Origin: Lysinibacillus timonensis
Lineage (GTDB): Bacteria > Bacillota > Bacilli > Bacillales_A > Planococcaceae
Direction: 5' to 3'
Assembly (NCBI RefSeq): GCF_900291985.1
Contig: NZ_LT985980.1
Coordinates: forward strand, 584,001 to 648,000
Length of the DNA: 64,000 bases
Under the pieces are notes generated by a model, which saw nothing but the letters and a program-made list of their open reading frames with translations, was not told the origin of the DNA and searched no databases. This document shows, piece by piece, positions 9,009 through 16,811 of this stretch (positions within the stretch are counted from its first letter, which is position 1; every line of letters begins with the position of its first letter). A program made the position numbers and the translations under genes.

Positions 9009-9509
9009 GTGAAATTAAACGCTAAGGAAATGGAAATCGTAGAGATTTTAGAAAAAGATGCGCGTATTGCAACAGAAGACGTTGCGAAAATGATTGGCCT
9101 AAGTGTTGAGGAAACAAAGCAGACAATCAAGACACTTGAAGATCATAAGGTCATCGTTCGTTATATTTCTGTCGTTGACTGGAATAAAGTTGAAGAACAT
9201 CCTGGCGTTCGTGCGATGATTGACGTAAAAGTAACACCGAAACGTGGTGTTGGCTTCGATGAGATTGCTGAAAGAATTTATCGCTTTGACGAAGTAAATT
9301 CGGTTTATTTAATGTCTGGTACGTATGATCTGTCGGTTATCGTTGAAGGAAAATCGATGAACGAAGTAGCAAACTTTGTCTCACAAAAGCTTTCTACACT
9401 AGATTCTGTGATTTCAACTACAACACACTTTATTTTGAAAAAATACAAACATGACGGTATTATATTCGAACCAGATAATAAAGACAAAAGAATTGTGGTG
9501 TCACCTTAA
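9009..9509 (+). CDS. alaR: Lrp/AsnC family regulator AlaR
   Basis: This 166-residue Lrp/AsnC transcription factor has an N-terminal winged helix-turn-helix (EKDARIATEDVAKMIGLSVEETKQTI) and a C-terminal RAM domain that senses amino acids (SVYLMSGTYDLSVIVEG). It starts at a GTG behind GGAGGT. Its stop codon overlaps the alaT start (TAATG), so the two are translationally coupled. The pair matches B. subtilis alaR-alaT (yugG-yugH), where AlaR activates the aminotransferase gene in response to alanine; the same role here is inferred from sequence and arrangement. Confidence 0.9.
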   Translation: MKLNAKEMEIVEILEKDARIATEDVAKMIGLSVEETKQTIKTLEDHKVIVRYISVVDWNKVEEHPGVRAMIDVKVTPKRGVGFDEIAERIYRFDEVNSVYLMSGTYDLSVIVEGKSMNEVANFVSQKLSTLDSVISTTTHFILKKYKHDGIIFEPDNKDKRIVVSP

Positions 9510-10690
9510 TGAAATCAACAAAAAGTTCGTATGTATCAAAAATGGTTAATGATTTAAAACCATCCGGTATTCGTCGATTTTTTGATTTGGCTGCAGGGAT
9601 GGAGGGTGTTATCTCCCTAGGTGTAGGTGAACCTGATTTTGTCACACCTTGGAATGTCCGAGAAGCTGCCATCAGTTCCCTTGAACGCGGGTTTACTTCT
9701 TATACACCTAATTCAGGTCTACTTGAGCTTCGTGAAGAAATCGCAAATTATATGAGAAACCAATTTAATGTTGATTATTCAGCAAAAGATGAAATTATCG
9801 TAACAGTTGGAGCAAGTTCGGCTATTGATCTTGCTATGAGAACAATATTAGATCCGGGCGATGAAGTAATTGTCGTAGAGCCTTGCTTCGTATCCTACGT
9901 TCCGATGGTCGAACTAGCTGGTGGTAAAGCGATTCAGGTACAAGCATTAAAAGAAAATGACTTTAAAATCATGCCTGATCAGTTAGAAGCAGCCATTACA
10001 GATAAAACAAAAGCAATTTTGTTATGTTCTCCTAATAACCCTACTGGTACGATGTTAAGTAAGCATGAACTAGAAGGGCTTGCGGAAATCGCGAAGAAGT
10101 ATGATTTATTAATAATTGCCGACGAAATTTATGCTGAGCTATCATATGACGAAGAATACACAAGTATGGCAGCAATTGAAAATATGAGAGAAAGAACAAT
10201 TCTCATAAATGGATTTTCAAAAGGCTTTGCCATGACTGGATGGCGTCTTGGGTTCGTTTGTGCCCCTATCGAAATTTCAAGTGCGATGTTAAAAGTACAT
10301 CAATACGCTTTAATGTGTGCATCAACAATGTCACAATACGCAGCAATTGAGGCTCTAAGAAATGGTCGCCCAGAGGTGGAAGAAATGGTGAAAAGTTATC
10401 GACGTCGCCGTAATTACATCGTCCAATCATTTAATGAAATTGGGTTAGAATGCCATGTACCTGGTGGTGCTTTTTATGCATTCCCTTCTATCGCATCAAC
10501 TGGATTAAGTTCTCAAGAATTTGCAGAACAATTATTAATGAAAGAAGGCGTAGCTGTTGTGCCGGGAGATGTGTTCGGCGAAAGCGGTGAAGGTCATATC
10601 CGCTGTTCCTACGCTTCTTCTTTAGAACAATTACAGGAAGCTGTCAAAAGAATTAAACGATTTATCGATTCGTTGCAAGAAACGAGATAG
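9509..10690 (+). CDS. alaT: PLP-dependent aminotransferase AlaT (alanine synthesis)
   Basis: This 393-residue class I/II aminotransferase has the PLP lysine in NGFSKGFAMTGWRLGF and the family segments SPNNPTGT and IADEIYAEL. Its coupling to alaR points to the alanine transaminase of B. subtilis (pyruvate plus glutamate to alanine). Members of this subfamily are often annotated only as aminotransferase A or aspartate aminotransferase, so substrate assignment rests on the gene pair. A terminator follows 15 bases after the stop. Confidence 0.9.
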   Translation: MKSTKSSYVSKMVNDLKPSGIRRFFDLAAGMEGVISLGVGEPDFVTPWNVREAAISSLERGFTSYTPNSGLLELREEIANYMRNQFNVDYSAKDEIIVTVGASSAIDLAMRTILDPGDEVIVVEPCFVSYVPMVELAGGKAIQVQALKENDFKIMPDQLEAAITDKTKAILLCSPNNPTGTMLSKHELEGLAEIAKKYDLLIIADEIYAELSYDEEYTSMAAIENMRERTILINGFSKGFAMTGWRLGFVCAPIEISSAMLKVHQYALMCASTMSQYAAIEALRNGRPEVEEMVKSYRRRRNYIVQSFNEIGLECHVPGGAFYAFPSIASTGLSSQEFAEQLLMKEGVAVVPGDVFGESGEGHIRCSYASSLEQLQEAVKRIKRFIDSLQETR

Positions 10691-10704
10691 TCCGTTAGAA
10701 TTTT

Positions 10705-10739
10705 GCTGTTGAGTTTGAATTGGCTCAACAGCTTTTTTC
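10705..10739 (+). terminator. Terminator after alaT
   Basis: The perfect arms GCTGTTGAG (10705-10713) and CTCAACAGC (10724-10732) are followed by TTTTTTCT. Confidence 0.9.
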
Positions 10740-10837
10740 TATAATTACAGATTTATTATGACGCGATTCTGTAGGATTATCTAGATCGAAACATGCTTCT
10801 TTCCTTTAAGGTATTTTTCTTTATTTGCAATAGATTG

Positions 10838-11742
10838 GTTCTATAGGACATTTCTTTCATTTTCATTTCTTGTTATGTCTCATAGAGCTCTTCTTCGAGA
10901 CATTTCTTTGTTTTTCATTTCCGGTTTTGTCTCATAGAGCGCTTCTTCGGGACATTTCTTTGTTTTTCATTTCCGGTTTTGTCTCATAGAGCGCTTCTTC
11001 GGGACATTTCTTTATTTTTCATTTCCGGTTTTGTCTCATAGAACGGTTCTTCGGGACATTTCTTTATTTTTCATTTCTTGTTTTGTCTCATAGAACGCTT
11101 CTTCGGGACATTTCTTTGTTTTTCATTTCCGGTTATGTCTCATAGAGCGCTTCTTCGGGACATTTCTTTATTTTTCATTTCTTGTTTTGTCTCATAGAGC
11201 GCTTATTCGAGACATTTCTTTGTTTTTCATCTCCGGTTTTGTCTCATAGAGCGCTTCTTCGGAACATTTCTTTGTTTTTCATTTCCGGTTATGTCTCATA
11301 GAGCGCTTCTTCGGAACATTTCTTTGTTTTTCATTTCCGGTTTTGTCTCATAGAGCGCTTCTTCGAGACATTTCTTTCATTTTCATTTCTTGTTATGTCT
11401 CATAGAGCACTTCTTCGAGACATTTCTTTCATTTTCATTTCCGGTTTTGTCTCATAGAGCTCTTCTTCGAGACATTTCTTTCATTTTCATCTCCGGTTTT
11501 GTCTAATGGAACGCTTCTTCAGGACATTTCTTTGTTTTTCATCTCCGGTTTTGTCTCATAGAGCGCTTCTTCGAGACATTTCTTTCATTTTCATTTCTTG
11601 TTATGTCTCATAGAGCGCTTCTTCGGGACATTTCTTTGTTTTTCATCTCCGGTTTTGTCTCATAGAGCGCTTCTTCGGGACATTTCTTTCATTTTCATTT
11701 CTTGTTATGTCTCATAGAACGCTTCTATGAGACATCTCATCC
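10838..11742. repeat. 52-bp direct tandem repeat array, 18 register points
   Basis: The motif ACATTTCTT (or its last variant ACATCTCAT) recurs at 10848, 10900, 10952, 11004, 11056, 11108, 11160, 11212, 11264, 11316, 11368, 11420, 11472, 11524, 11576, 11628, 11680 and 11732, exactly 52 bp apart with no indel. Each unit carries GTCTCATAGAGCGCTTCTTC followed by GAGAC, GGGAC or GGAAC, making a degenerate hairpin. The last copy (GTCTCATAGAA, CGC, TTCTATGAGAC) is a perfect 11-bp inverted repeat. Units are mosaics of two or three variants at each block (TTTCATTTT/TTTGTTTTT/TTTATTTTT; CTTG/CCGG; TTATG/TTTTG). There are no spacers and no long ORF. The array fills most of the gap between the alaT terminator and the Gate-domain gene. 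Confidence 0.95.
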
Positions 11743-11899
11743 AATGCTACTTCCTATTTCACCTCGCATAAGACCTATTCGGGACAATTCAGCCAACTCC
11801 ATACCTTATCTAAGGGAATGGTACTAAGGGACATTGAGATCCCCTCACCTCCCCCCAGCTATCACATACTATAGAGAAAAAGAAAGGAAGGTGCTTGTG

Positions 11900-12982
11900 A
11901 TGTCACATCAAAAGCATCATTATTCTCGAAAGAATTGGGCTCCAATTGAAGTCATTGGTCTTGTTATAGTTCTGATTGCACTTATTGCATTACTATTTGC
12001 TCCAAACTCACTCTCACAACTATTTGACCTAACAATTAATGAAGTATTCAACGTCGTCGTGCCGATTTTCTTAACTGGAACCGTCGGAATTGCAATCATT
12101 GTCAGTGTAATACTAGGAAGAATTTTAGAACGACTTGGCTTTACTGACGGGTTAATTCGACTCTTTGTCCCAATTATGAAATGGATGCACATCAATCCAA
12201 CGGTCATAATTCCAAGTATTTATAATATATTAGGAGATATTAATGCAGCTGGAAAAATCGCAGCGCCAGTATTAGAAAAAGCTAACGCAACAGAGGCTGA
12301 ACAAAAAATTGCCGTTGCAACGATGATCCAATCTCCACAATCCTTTGCTACATTTGTTCTTGGATTAATTGCACTATCTGCAGCAGGTATAAATTTGTTC
12401 CCAATTATCATTCTCTCTATTTTTGTCCCCCTCATTGTCGTCCCATTTATTCTTTCAAGAACGATTTATCGTGACACGAGAAAAGTAGATTTACATGAAC
12501 TGCCACGTTTCACACCAAACACTAAGCCATTAGAAACACTATTTCAATCTGCAAAAGAAGGAACAGAACTCTTATTATTAGTCATCATTCCGGCAGTAGC
12601 TGCAGTATTTTTTGTCATTGGTGTGTTGAAGTTTATGGGTGTTTGGGAATTGATTGAATCGATATTAACTATTCTACTAAATTACTTGAGTATTGACGCA
12701 TCATCAGGAATTCTCTCTATCCTTGCCGCTCCAACACTCGCTGTTGCTCAACTTGCTGAATACTCTAATACCATTTCTCCGGGCATTGTTGTCGGTTCGT
12801 TTGTTATTGCCAATTCAGGTCTTCCACTTTCTGTTCTATTTGGGCAGATGCCTGCTACTTGGCGAGCATGTTCTAGTCTAAGAGAAAAAGATGTCATTGA
12901 AGCTGCATTAATCGGTCTTGTGATCCGTTTCACAACTGCTTGGATTTTAGGATTTATTATAACTCCATTTTTGGTGGTGTAA
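11900..12982 (+). CDS. Nucleoside-recognition (Gate) domain membrane protein
   Basis: The ~360-residue polytopic membrane protein has about nine hydrophobic segments. Two regions resemble Gate/nucleoside-recognition domains: the N-terminal VFNVVVPIFLTGTVGIAII to PSIYNILGDINAAGKIAAPV, and the C-terminal LLLLVIIPAVAAVFFVIG to SGILSILAAPTLAVAQLA. The transported or sensed ligand is unknown. I chose the ATG at 11900, with GAAAGGAAGG about 9 bases upstream; the earlier in-frame ATG/GTG codons have no good site. The amidohydrolase starts 3 bases after the stop, so they form one operon, probably uptake plus hydrolysis of the same compound (inference). Confidence 0.82.
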   Translation: MSHQKHHYSRKNWAPIEVIGLVIVLIALIALLFAPNSLSQLFDLTINEVFNVVVPIFLTGTVGIAIIVSVILGRILERLGFTDGLIRLFVPIMKWMHINPTVIIPSIYNILGDINAAGKIAAPVLEKANATEAEQKIAVATMIQSPQSFATFVLGLIALSAAGINLFPIIILSIFVPLIVVPFILSRTIYRDTRKVDLHELPRFTPNTKPLETLFQSAKEGTELLLLVIIPAVAAVFFVIGVLKFMGVWELIESILTILLNYLSIDASSGILSILAAPTLAVAQLAEYSNTISPGIVVGSFVIANSGLPLSVLFGQMPATWRACSSLREKDVIEAALIGLVIRFTTAWILGFIITPFLVV

Positions 12983-12985
12983 GCG

Positions 12986-14206
12986 TTGTCAAAGTATATC
13001 GTTAAAGCTCGAAAATTAATTACTGTATCAGAGCTTGGCACGATCGATCATGGTGCAATGGTTATTCAAAATGGGAAGATTATGGATATTGGCTCCTGGA
13101 ATGAAATAAAACTAAACTACGCTGAATCGAAAATTGTTGTTGATTATGGTGACTTAGTCATAGCTCCTGGACTAATCGATTGTCATACTCATTTACTTGA
13201 ATTTGCACCTTCATCGCTCTATCCAATAACAAAACATGCACAATTACTCGCAGCGAAAGCCATTTTGTTAAAAGCTCTTTCTTCCGGTATTACAGCCCTT
13301 GGTGAACAATTATGTGGCAGCCCAATGTTAAATACAGATATAGATGAATTAAAAATATCGCTTAAAGATTTTCCTTTAGATATTACGTTTGCAACAAACA
13401 GCATTTCAATTGGATTTGAATCCATACTCCATTTTACATCCGTTACTGGTTCAATAGCAGTCAATCGTGATGTATTAGTTCACCCCGATATTATAAAAGT
13501 AATTTCAAAATACAATGAATTTGCTGGTGAGAATGTCTTTATCAATGCAACACCAGCGAATTTTACAAAAGAGCTTGTTCCAAATGCAGGAGAGCTAATC
13601 TACTCACAAGAGGAACTACATTCGATTGTTTCCATTTTTCATTCAATGGATAAAAAAATTGGTACCCACGTCGCAGGTAAAGAAGGAATTGAAATGGCAC
13701 TTCATGCTGGATTTGATGTACTCCATCATGCGCATGGTATTACAGAGGAACAAATAGAACGTGCTGCTACACAAAATGTTATGATTGTGGCTACTCCCCT
13801 GGGTGGAACCCATCTTCCCCCAAACACAATTAATGAAGTAATAAGAATGATTAAATTAAATATTCCAGTCGCTATCTCAAGTGACGGTTACTTGCCACTA
13901 CATGAAAATACCGTAACCTTCCCTAAAGTAATGCAAGGTTTAATCGGCCCAGACTCATTAATGACGATTGCACACCCTTATTTGGTCTCGATGATAGATG
14001 CTGGTTACGACGAAAATGATGCACTTTCCCTCATTACACTGAATCCTGCAAAAATACTTGAAAAGGAGAACTTACTGGGTTCTTTAACGATCGGAAAAGA
14101 TGCAAACTTCATTGTCTCTAAAGGAATACCTGGTCTTGAAACTGTGGATTTAGAAAACATTAAGGCTGTTTATTTCAAAGGAGAGAAATACATTCAACGA
14201 GAATGA
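12986..14206 (+). CDS. Amidohydrolase family metal-dependent hydrolase
   Basis: This 406-residue member of the amidohydrolase superfamily resembles imidazolonepropionases and related deaminases/amidases. It has the N-terminal metal-binding HxH in APGLIDCHTHLLEF, later His residues in KKIGTHVAGKEG and VLHHAHG, and the catalytic Asp in AISSDGYLPLHEN. The substrate cannot be fixed from motifs. It begins with TTG just after the Gate-protein stop, and its ribosome site lies inside the end of that gene (GGTGGTG). The strong terminator at 14230 closes the two-gene operon. Confidence 0.87.
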   Translation: MSKYIVKARKLITVSELGTIDHGAMVIQNGKIMDIGSWNEIKLNYAESKIVVDYGDLVIAPGLIDCHTHLLEFAPSSLYPITKHAQLLAAKAILLKALSSGITALGEQLCGSPMLNTDIDELKISLKDFPLDITFATNSISIGFESILHFTSVTGSIAVNRDVLVHPDIIKVISKYNEFAGENVFINATPANFTKELVPNAGELIYSQEELHSIVSIFHSMDKKIGTHVAGKEGIEMALHAGFDVLHHAHGITEEQIERAATQNVMIVATPLGGTHLPPNTINEVIRMIKLNIPVAISSDGYLPLHENTVTFPKVMQGLIGPDSLMTIAHPYLVSMIDAGYDENDALSLITLNPAKILEKENLLGSLTIGKDANFIVSKGIPGLETVDLENIKAVYFKGEKYIQRE

Positions 14207-14229
14207 ATTTTTGTAATTATAATAAAAAA

Positions 14230-14281
14230 ACCGTTTCCCATGTTAGATGGTACCAACACCTAACGGAAACGGTCTTTCTTT
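14230..14281 (+). terminator. Terminator after the amidohydrolase
   Basis: The outer arms ACCGTTTCC and GGAAACGGT and inner arms GTTAG/CTAAC are followed by CTTTCTTTTT. Confidence 0.88.
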
Positions 14282-14470
14282 TTGAATCGCTTGTATTCAT
14301 TAACATATTATATATTTGATTTTGTAATAAGACTATAAGTAAATTATGGTATCATTCGACAAATTAACATAATCGCTTAATAAATTAACATTAAAATTGG
14401 GGTAATCACACAGGTAACTTTTTTAAAGGAACATATTATTTAATATAACTATTCGAAAGGAGAGGTTTTT

Positions 14471-14599
14471 ATGAGTAGCAATTATCAAATGGGTTCTTAT
14501 GGTAAAAAAGGTGATAACCACAACGGATTTGCATTGCTTGTCGTATTATTTATCTTGTTAATTATTGTTGGTGCAGCTTTTTTAAACGATAGTTACTAA
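14471..14599 (+). CDS. YjcZ-family sporulation microprotein
   Basis: This 42-residue ORF is preceded by AAAGGAGAGG. The first ~18 residues are polar and Gly/Tyr/Asn-rich, then the segment GFALLVVLFILLIIVGAAFL forms one transmembrane helix ending in NDSY. That helix matches the characteristic tail of the YjcZ/SscA group of small sporulation proteins, which are made in the developing spore and often occur in several copies. The N-terminal part is longer than usual for the family. A terminator follows ~40 bp downstream. Confidence 0.82.
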   Translation: MSSNYQMGSYGKKGDNHNGFALLVVLFILLIIVGAAFLNDSY

Positions 14600-14636
14600 G
14601 ACATCCTGTTTTGCCGCAAATAGAATATTAAAATCC

Positions 14637-14672
14637 AAGAAGCTAGGAGAATTACTCTTAGCTTCTTTTTTA
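14637..14672 (+). terminator. Terminator after the YjcZ-family gene
   Basis: The arms AAGAAGCTA..GAG (14638-14650) and CTCTTAGCTTCTT are followed by TTTTT. Confidence 0.8.
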
Positions 14673-14725
14673 TCACACGCTTTAAGTCTTCCTAGTAGTT
14701 ATGAAAACTATAATGTTAATAAATG

Positions 14726-15047
14726 AAGAGGCTGGGACAGAAGTGGAAAAGAATAGTACTTTTTGGATGTGTTAACGTTCGTTTCCGATGCAAATTATAT
14801 TTGCACCGAAACGAAGCGACAGGTGCAATTTTTTTTGCACCGAAAGCGAAGCGACAGGTGCAATTTTTTTTGCACCGAAAGCGAAGCGACAGGTGCAATT
14901 TTTTTTTGCACCGAAAGCGAAGCGACAGGTGCAGGTGCACTTTCAGCCTGCAGCTCCTACGAACGACTTCCATATAAGGGGTAATTAAATTTTCACTATA
15001 TACCAAATTATCTGTTTGTTGAAAACTAACTTTTGTCTTAGCCTCTT
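14726..15047. mobile_element. 322-bp non-coding element with ~19-bp terminal inverted repeats
   Basis: The left end AAGAGGCTGGGACAGAAGT (14726-14744) is mirrored by the right end ACTTTTGTCTTAGCCTCTT (15029-15047), with 3 mismatches in 19. A second, nested inverted pair is AACGTTCGT (about 14775) and ACGAACG (about 14959). Between them lie four tandem hairpin units. No transposase and no clear target duplication are present. I recall GAGGCTGGGACA-type intergenic repeats from other Bacillales, so a dispersed MITE-like repeat is the best reading. Classification as mobile is inference. Confidence 0.55.
14801..14940. repeat. Four tandem 34-36-bp terminator-like hairpins
   Basis: Units begin with TTTGCACCGAAAGCGAAGCG at about 14803, 14837, 14872 and 14908. 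The first unit has CGAAACGAAGCG. Each unit ends in GACAGGTGCAA and is separated from the next by 8-9 T, so GCACC/GGTGC arms form a hairpin followed by a T-run. Copies differ only in T-run length. The last ends with a duplicated GGTGCAGGTGCAC. Confidence 0.9.
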
Positions 15048-15057
15048 TTTCAGTTTC

Positions 15058-15138
15058 TCATCCTTCTAAAAAGTAAAAAATCAACCCTACTAACATGAAT
15101 AACAAAAGGAATAATAGCCTAAATTTTAACTTATTCAT
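15058..15138 (-). CDS. 26-residue membrane microprotein (candidate)
   Basis: The ORF codes for a short basic start (MNKLKFR), one hydrophobic helix (LLFLLLFMLVGLIFYFL) and ends EG. A ribosome site AAAGGGG lies about 9 bases before the ATG, which is the main support. It sits just right of the inverted-repeat element and overlaps by 4 bases the end of a 48-codon ORF upstream. I know no family for it. It could be a chance ORF. Confidence 0.4.
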   Translation of the reverse strand: MNKLKFRLLFLLLFMLVGLIFYFLEG

Positions 15139-15281
15139 TTTTCAAACACCCCTTTGCTTAATTGCACATGTTTTTCCTTCAGGAAACTTTTTAGGTGAAA
15201 AAATGCAATCCGTACTAATAATATGCAGTTCCTTTTAAGAACATTCCCTAAAACGTAACTTGTTAAATGTAGGGAGAACAT
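15135..15281 (-). CDS. 48-residue ORF coupled to the membrane microprotein (doubtful)
   Basis: The ORF runs from the ATG at 15281 to a TGA that overlaps the next ORF's ATG (ATGA). GAGGTGA lies ~11 bases upstream and a TATAAT box just before it. The product would be basic with a hydrophobic middle (CILLVRIAFFHL). The overlap arrangement is what coupled genes show, but composition gives no support. The stretch might instead be an untranslated leader. Confidence 0.22.
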   Translation of the reverse strand: MFSLHLTSYVLGNVLKRNCILLVRIAFFHLKSFLKEKHVQLSKGVFEK

Positions 15282-15395
15282 TAACTAATTCTCACCTCTA
15301 TTATATTCAGAAACAATCAAACAGACCCTGAAAAATGTAACATTTCAGTATATACAAAAAAGATGCCAATCCCTCCGGATTAACACCTGTATTCA

Positions 15396-15764
15396 TTAAT
15401 CCTTTTTTATGGCTCCCATACCTTCTAAAATAATTTTAGCATCAGCGTTTAGAAAATTAATAACCTCTTTTTTTAAAAGCAATTGTTCATTCCCTTTTAC
15501 ACAAAGCTTAATACCTCTTACGTCAAACTTTGAAGCATACATATTGATTGTATTTATTTTAGACATTTCAATTTTTGTTAATGGCTTTTCTCCAGTATCA
15601 TTGCGATTTTGTAGGAAGTTAAGAATTTCTCTTGCATTACTTTTTAATTTATTTTTATTTTCAATCAAAAGATCCATATTTTCTTCAATATATATTCTTG
15701 CAGTAGCAAATTCTAGCTCATCAACCGAATTATTAACTTTTCTTATAATTTCATTTACATCCAC
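15396..15764 (-). CDS. Hypothetical helical protein, ~122 residues
   Basis: I do not recognise this protein. It is predicted largely alpha-helical and charged, with no signal or membrane segment. Segments include DELEFATARIYIEENMDLLIENKNKLKSNAR (split helices) and a C-terminal part rich in Leu, Lys and Glu ending GAIKKD. A TTG at 15779 could open the frame, but GGGGG about 8 bases before a GTG at 15764 makes the GTG the better start. Its neighbours are unrelated microproteins. No function is proposed. Confidence 0.65.
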   Translation of the reverse strand: MDVNEIIRKVNNSVDELEFATARIYIEENMDLLIENKNKLKSNAREILNFLQNRNDTGEKPLTKIEMSKINTINMYASKFDVRGIKLCVKGNEQLLLKKEVINFLNADAKIILEGMGAIKKD

Positions 15765-15906
15765 ATCTTTTGCCCCCAATCATAGCTGTATTTTATGTAT
15801 CGGACAAAATTGAGTTAAATAAAGAGGAGATTATCCCAATACAATGAATATTAATGCGAAAAATAAATTGTCCTCTTTTTTGTTTATCATTAAATTTAAT
15901 TTGTTT

Positions 15907-16026
15907 TTATTTTTTATTTTGTTTTTTTGTCGTTATGTATCGTTTATACGTACTAATGACAATCATCATAACAAATAACACGACCATTAAATAAACTGAA
16001 ATTACTAATACATCGCCAAAATTCAT
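15907..16026 (-). CDS. 39-residue single-helix membrane microprotein
   Basis: The ORF has a good ribosome site (GGGAGAG about 6 bases before the ATG). It has a short polar start (MNFGD), one long hydrophobic helix (VLVISVYLMVVLFVMMIVIS), and a strongly basic tail YKRYITTKKQNKK, giving N-out/C-in topology by the positive-inside rule. I recognise no family. Composition and the ribosome site make it more likely than not to be translated. Confidence 0.55.
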   Translation of the reverse strand: MNFGDVLVISVYLMVVLFVMMIVISTYKRYITTKKQNKK

Positions 16027-16330
16027 GAACTTCTCTCCCGTTTAGGTACTTACTCTAATAAGTAAATAGCTCTTTTAAATTACTTTTTCATTAAAATCAT
16101 AACATATGAATTCCATGGTTGCCTTATGGCACTCCACAAACGTGCTTATTACTTTGGTATATTTTACTACGTATTGAGCTTAACTCATGCTAGAATGATA
16201 AAGGCTATATTTAAATTTGAGGAATCGGAAAAGGTTTATCAATCAATAATAAGATATAAGTTTTAACAACTTTCATCCAATAAACATGTTGACAGCGAAA
16301 AAGCCATTAGCATACAAGGAGGCAACTATT

Positions 16331-16783
16331 ATGGAACTAAACTTAAACGATGCTTTTATCGAACGTTGCAATAAAGAAACTGAAGAGGTTATTACACAAG
16401 AGCAACCATCATTTTTATCAACACCCATTACATTTTTAAAACAACATCGAGAAGAATTTGTCTATATTGAATCTCCAGAATTTGAAGCTTACAAAACCGA
16501 TGCCATTTCAATTGAGTTAGATGATGTTTTTAACATTTATATGGCATTACTTGGATTTAAAGTTCAGAAAAAACATACTAGCGCCATTAAAACATTTTTG
16601 AGCGAACAGCTCCAAGGTGAAAACCAATATTTTAGCGCAAGCTTCTCTGGGGATGAAGGATTATGGGAGTTAAACATACCGATTGAAGGCATTAAAGGTT
16701 TTAACGAGAATCTGACAATTTCTGAAGTATTAGTGAGTACAATAGGTTTTTTACAATCTTTATTAGACTATTTAGAACAATAA
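16331..16783 (+). CDS. Hypothetical protein, 150 residues
   Basis: I do not recognise this protein. It is acidic and soluble, without signal or membrane helices, and includes EITQEQ-type polar stretches and a C-terminal helix VSTIGFLQSLLDYLEQ. The ATG at 16331 has AAGGAGG 8 bases upstream and is clearly preferred to the TTG/ATG codons 45 bases earlier. The methyltransferase gene starts 29 bases after its stop and shares its direction, so they are probably co-transcribed; a link to RNA or protein methylation is only positional. Confidence 0.75.
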   Translation: MELNLNDAFIERCNKETEEVITQEQPSFLSTPITFLKQHREEFVYIESPEFEAYKTDAISIELDDVFNIYMALLGFKVQKKHTSAIKTFLSEQLQGENQYFSASFSGDEGLWELNIPIEGIKGFNENLTISEVLVSTIGFLQSLLDYLEQ

Positions 16784-16811
16784 TAAGTGCAACAAAAAGG
16801 ATGAACATCAT

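Noticed and set aside
10838-11742. CRISPR array
   Set aside because: The 52-bp period contains no unique spacers; the whole unit repeats, and no cas gene is near.
14716-15006. Repetitive short ORFs on both strands over the hairpin array
   Set aside because: They arise from the repeat itself, in all frames, without ribosome sites; peptides are low-complexity and frame-shifted between copies by T-run length.
15372-15385. Small hairpin AATCC/GGATT as terminator of the 127-codon gene
   Set aside because: Only 5 bp with no T-run; too weak to call.
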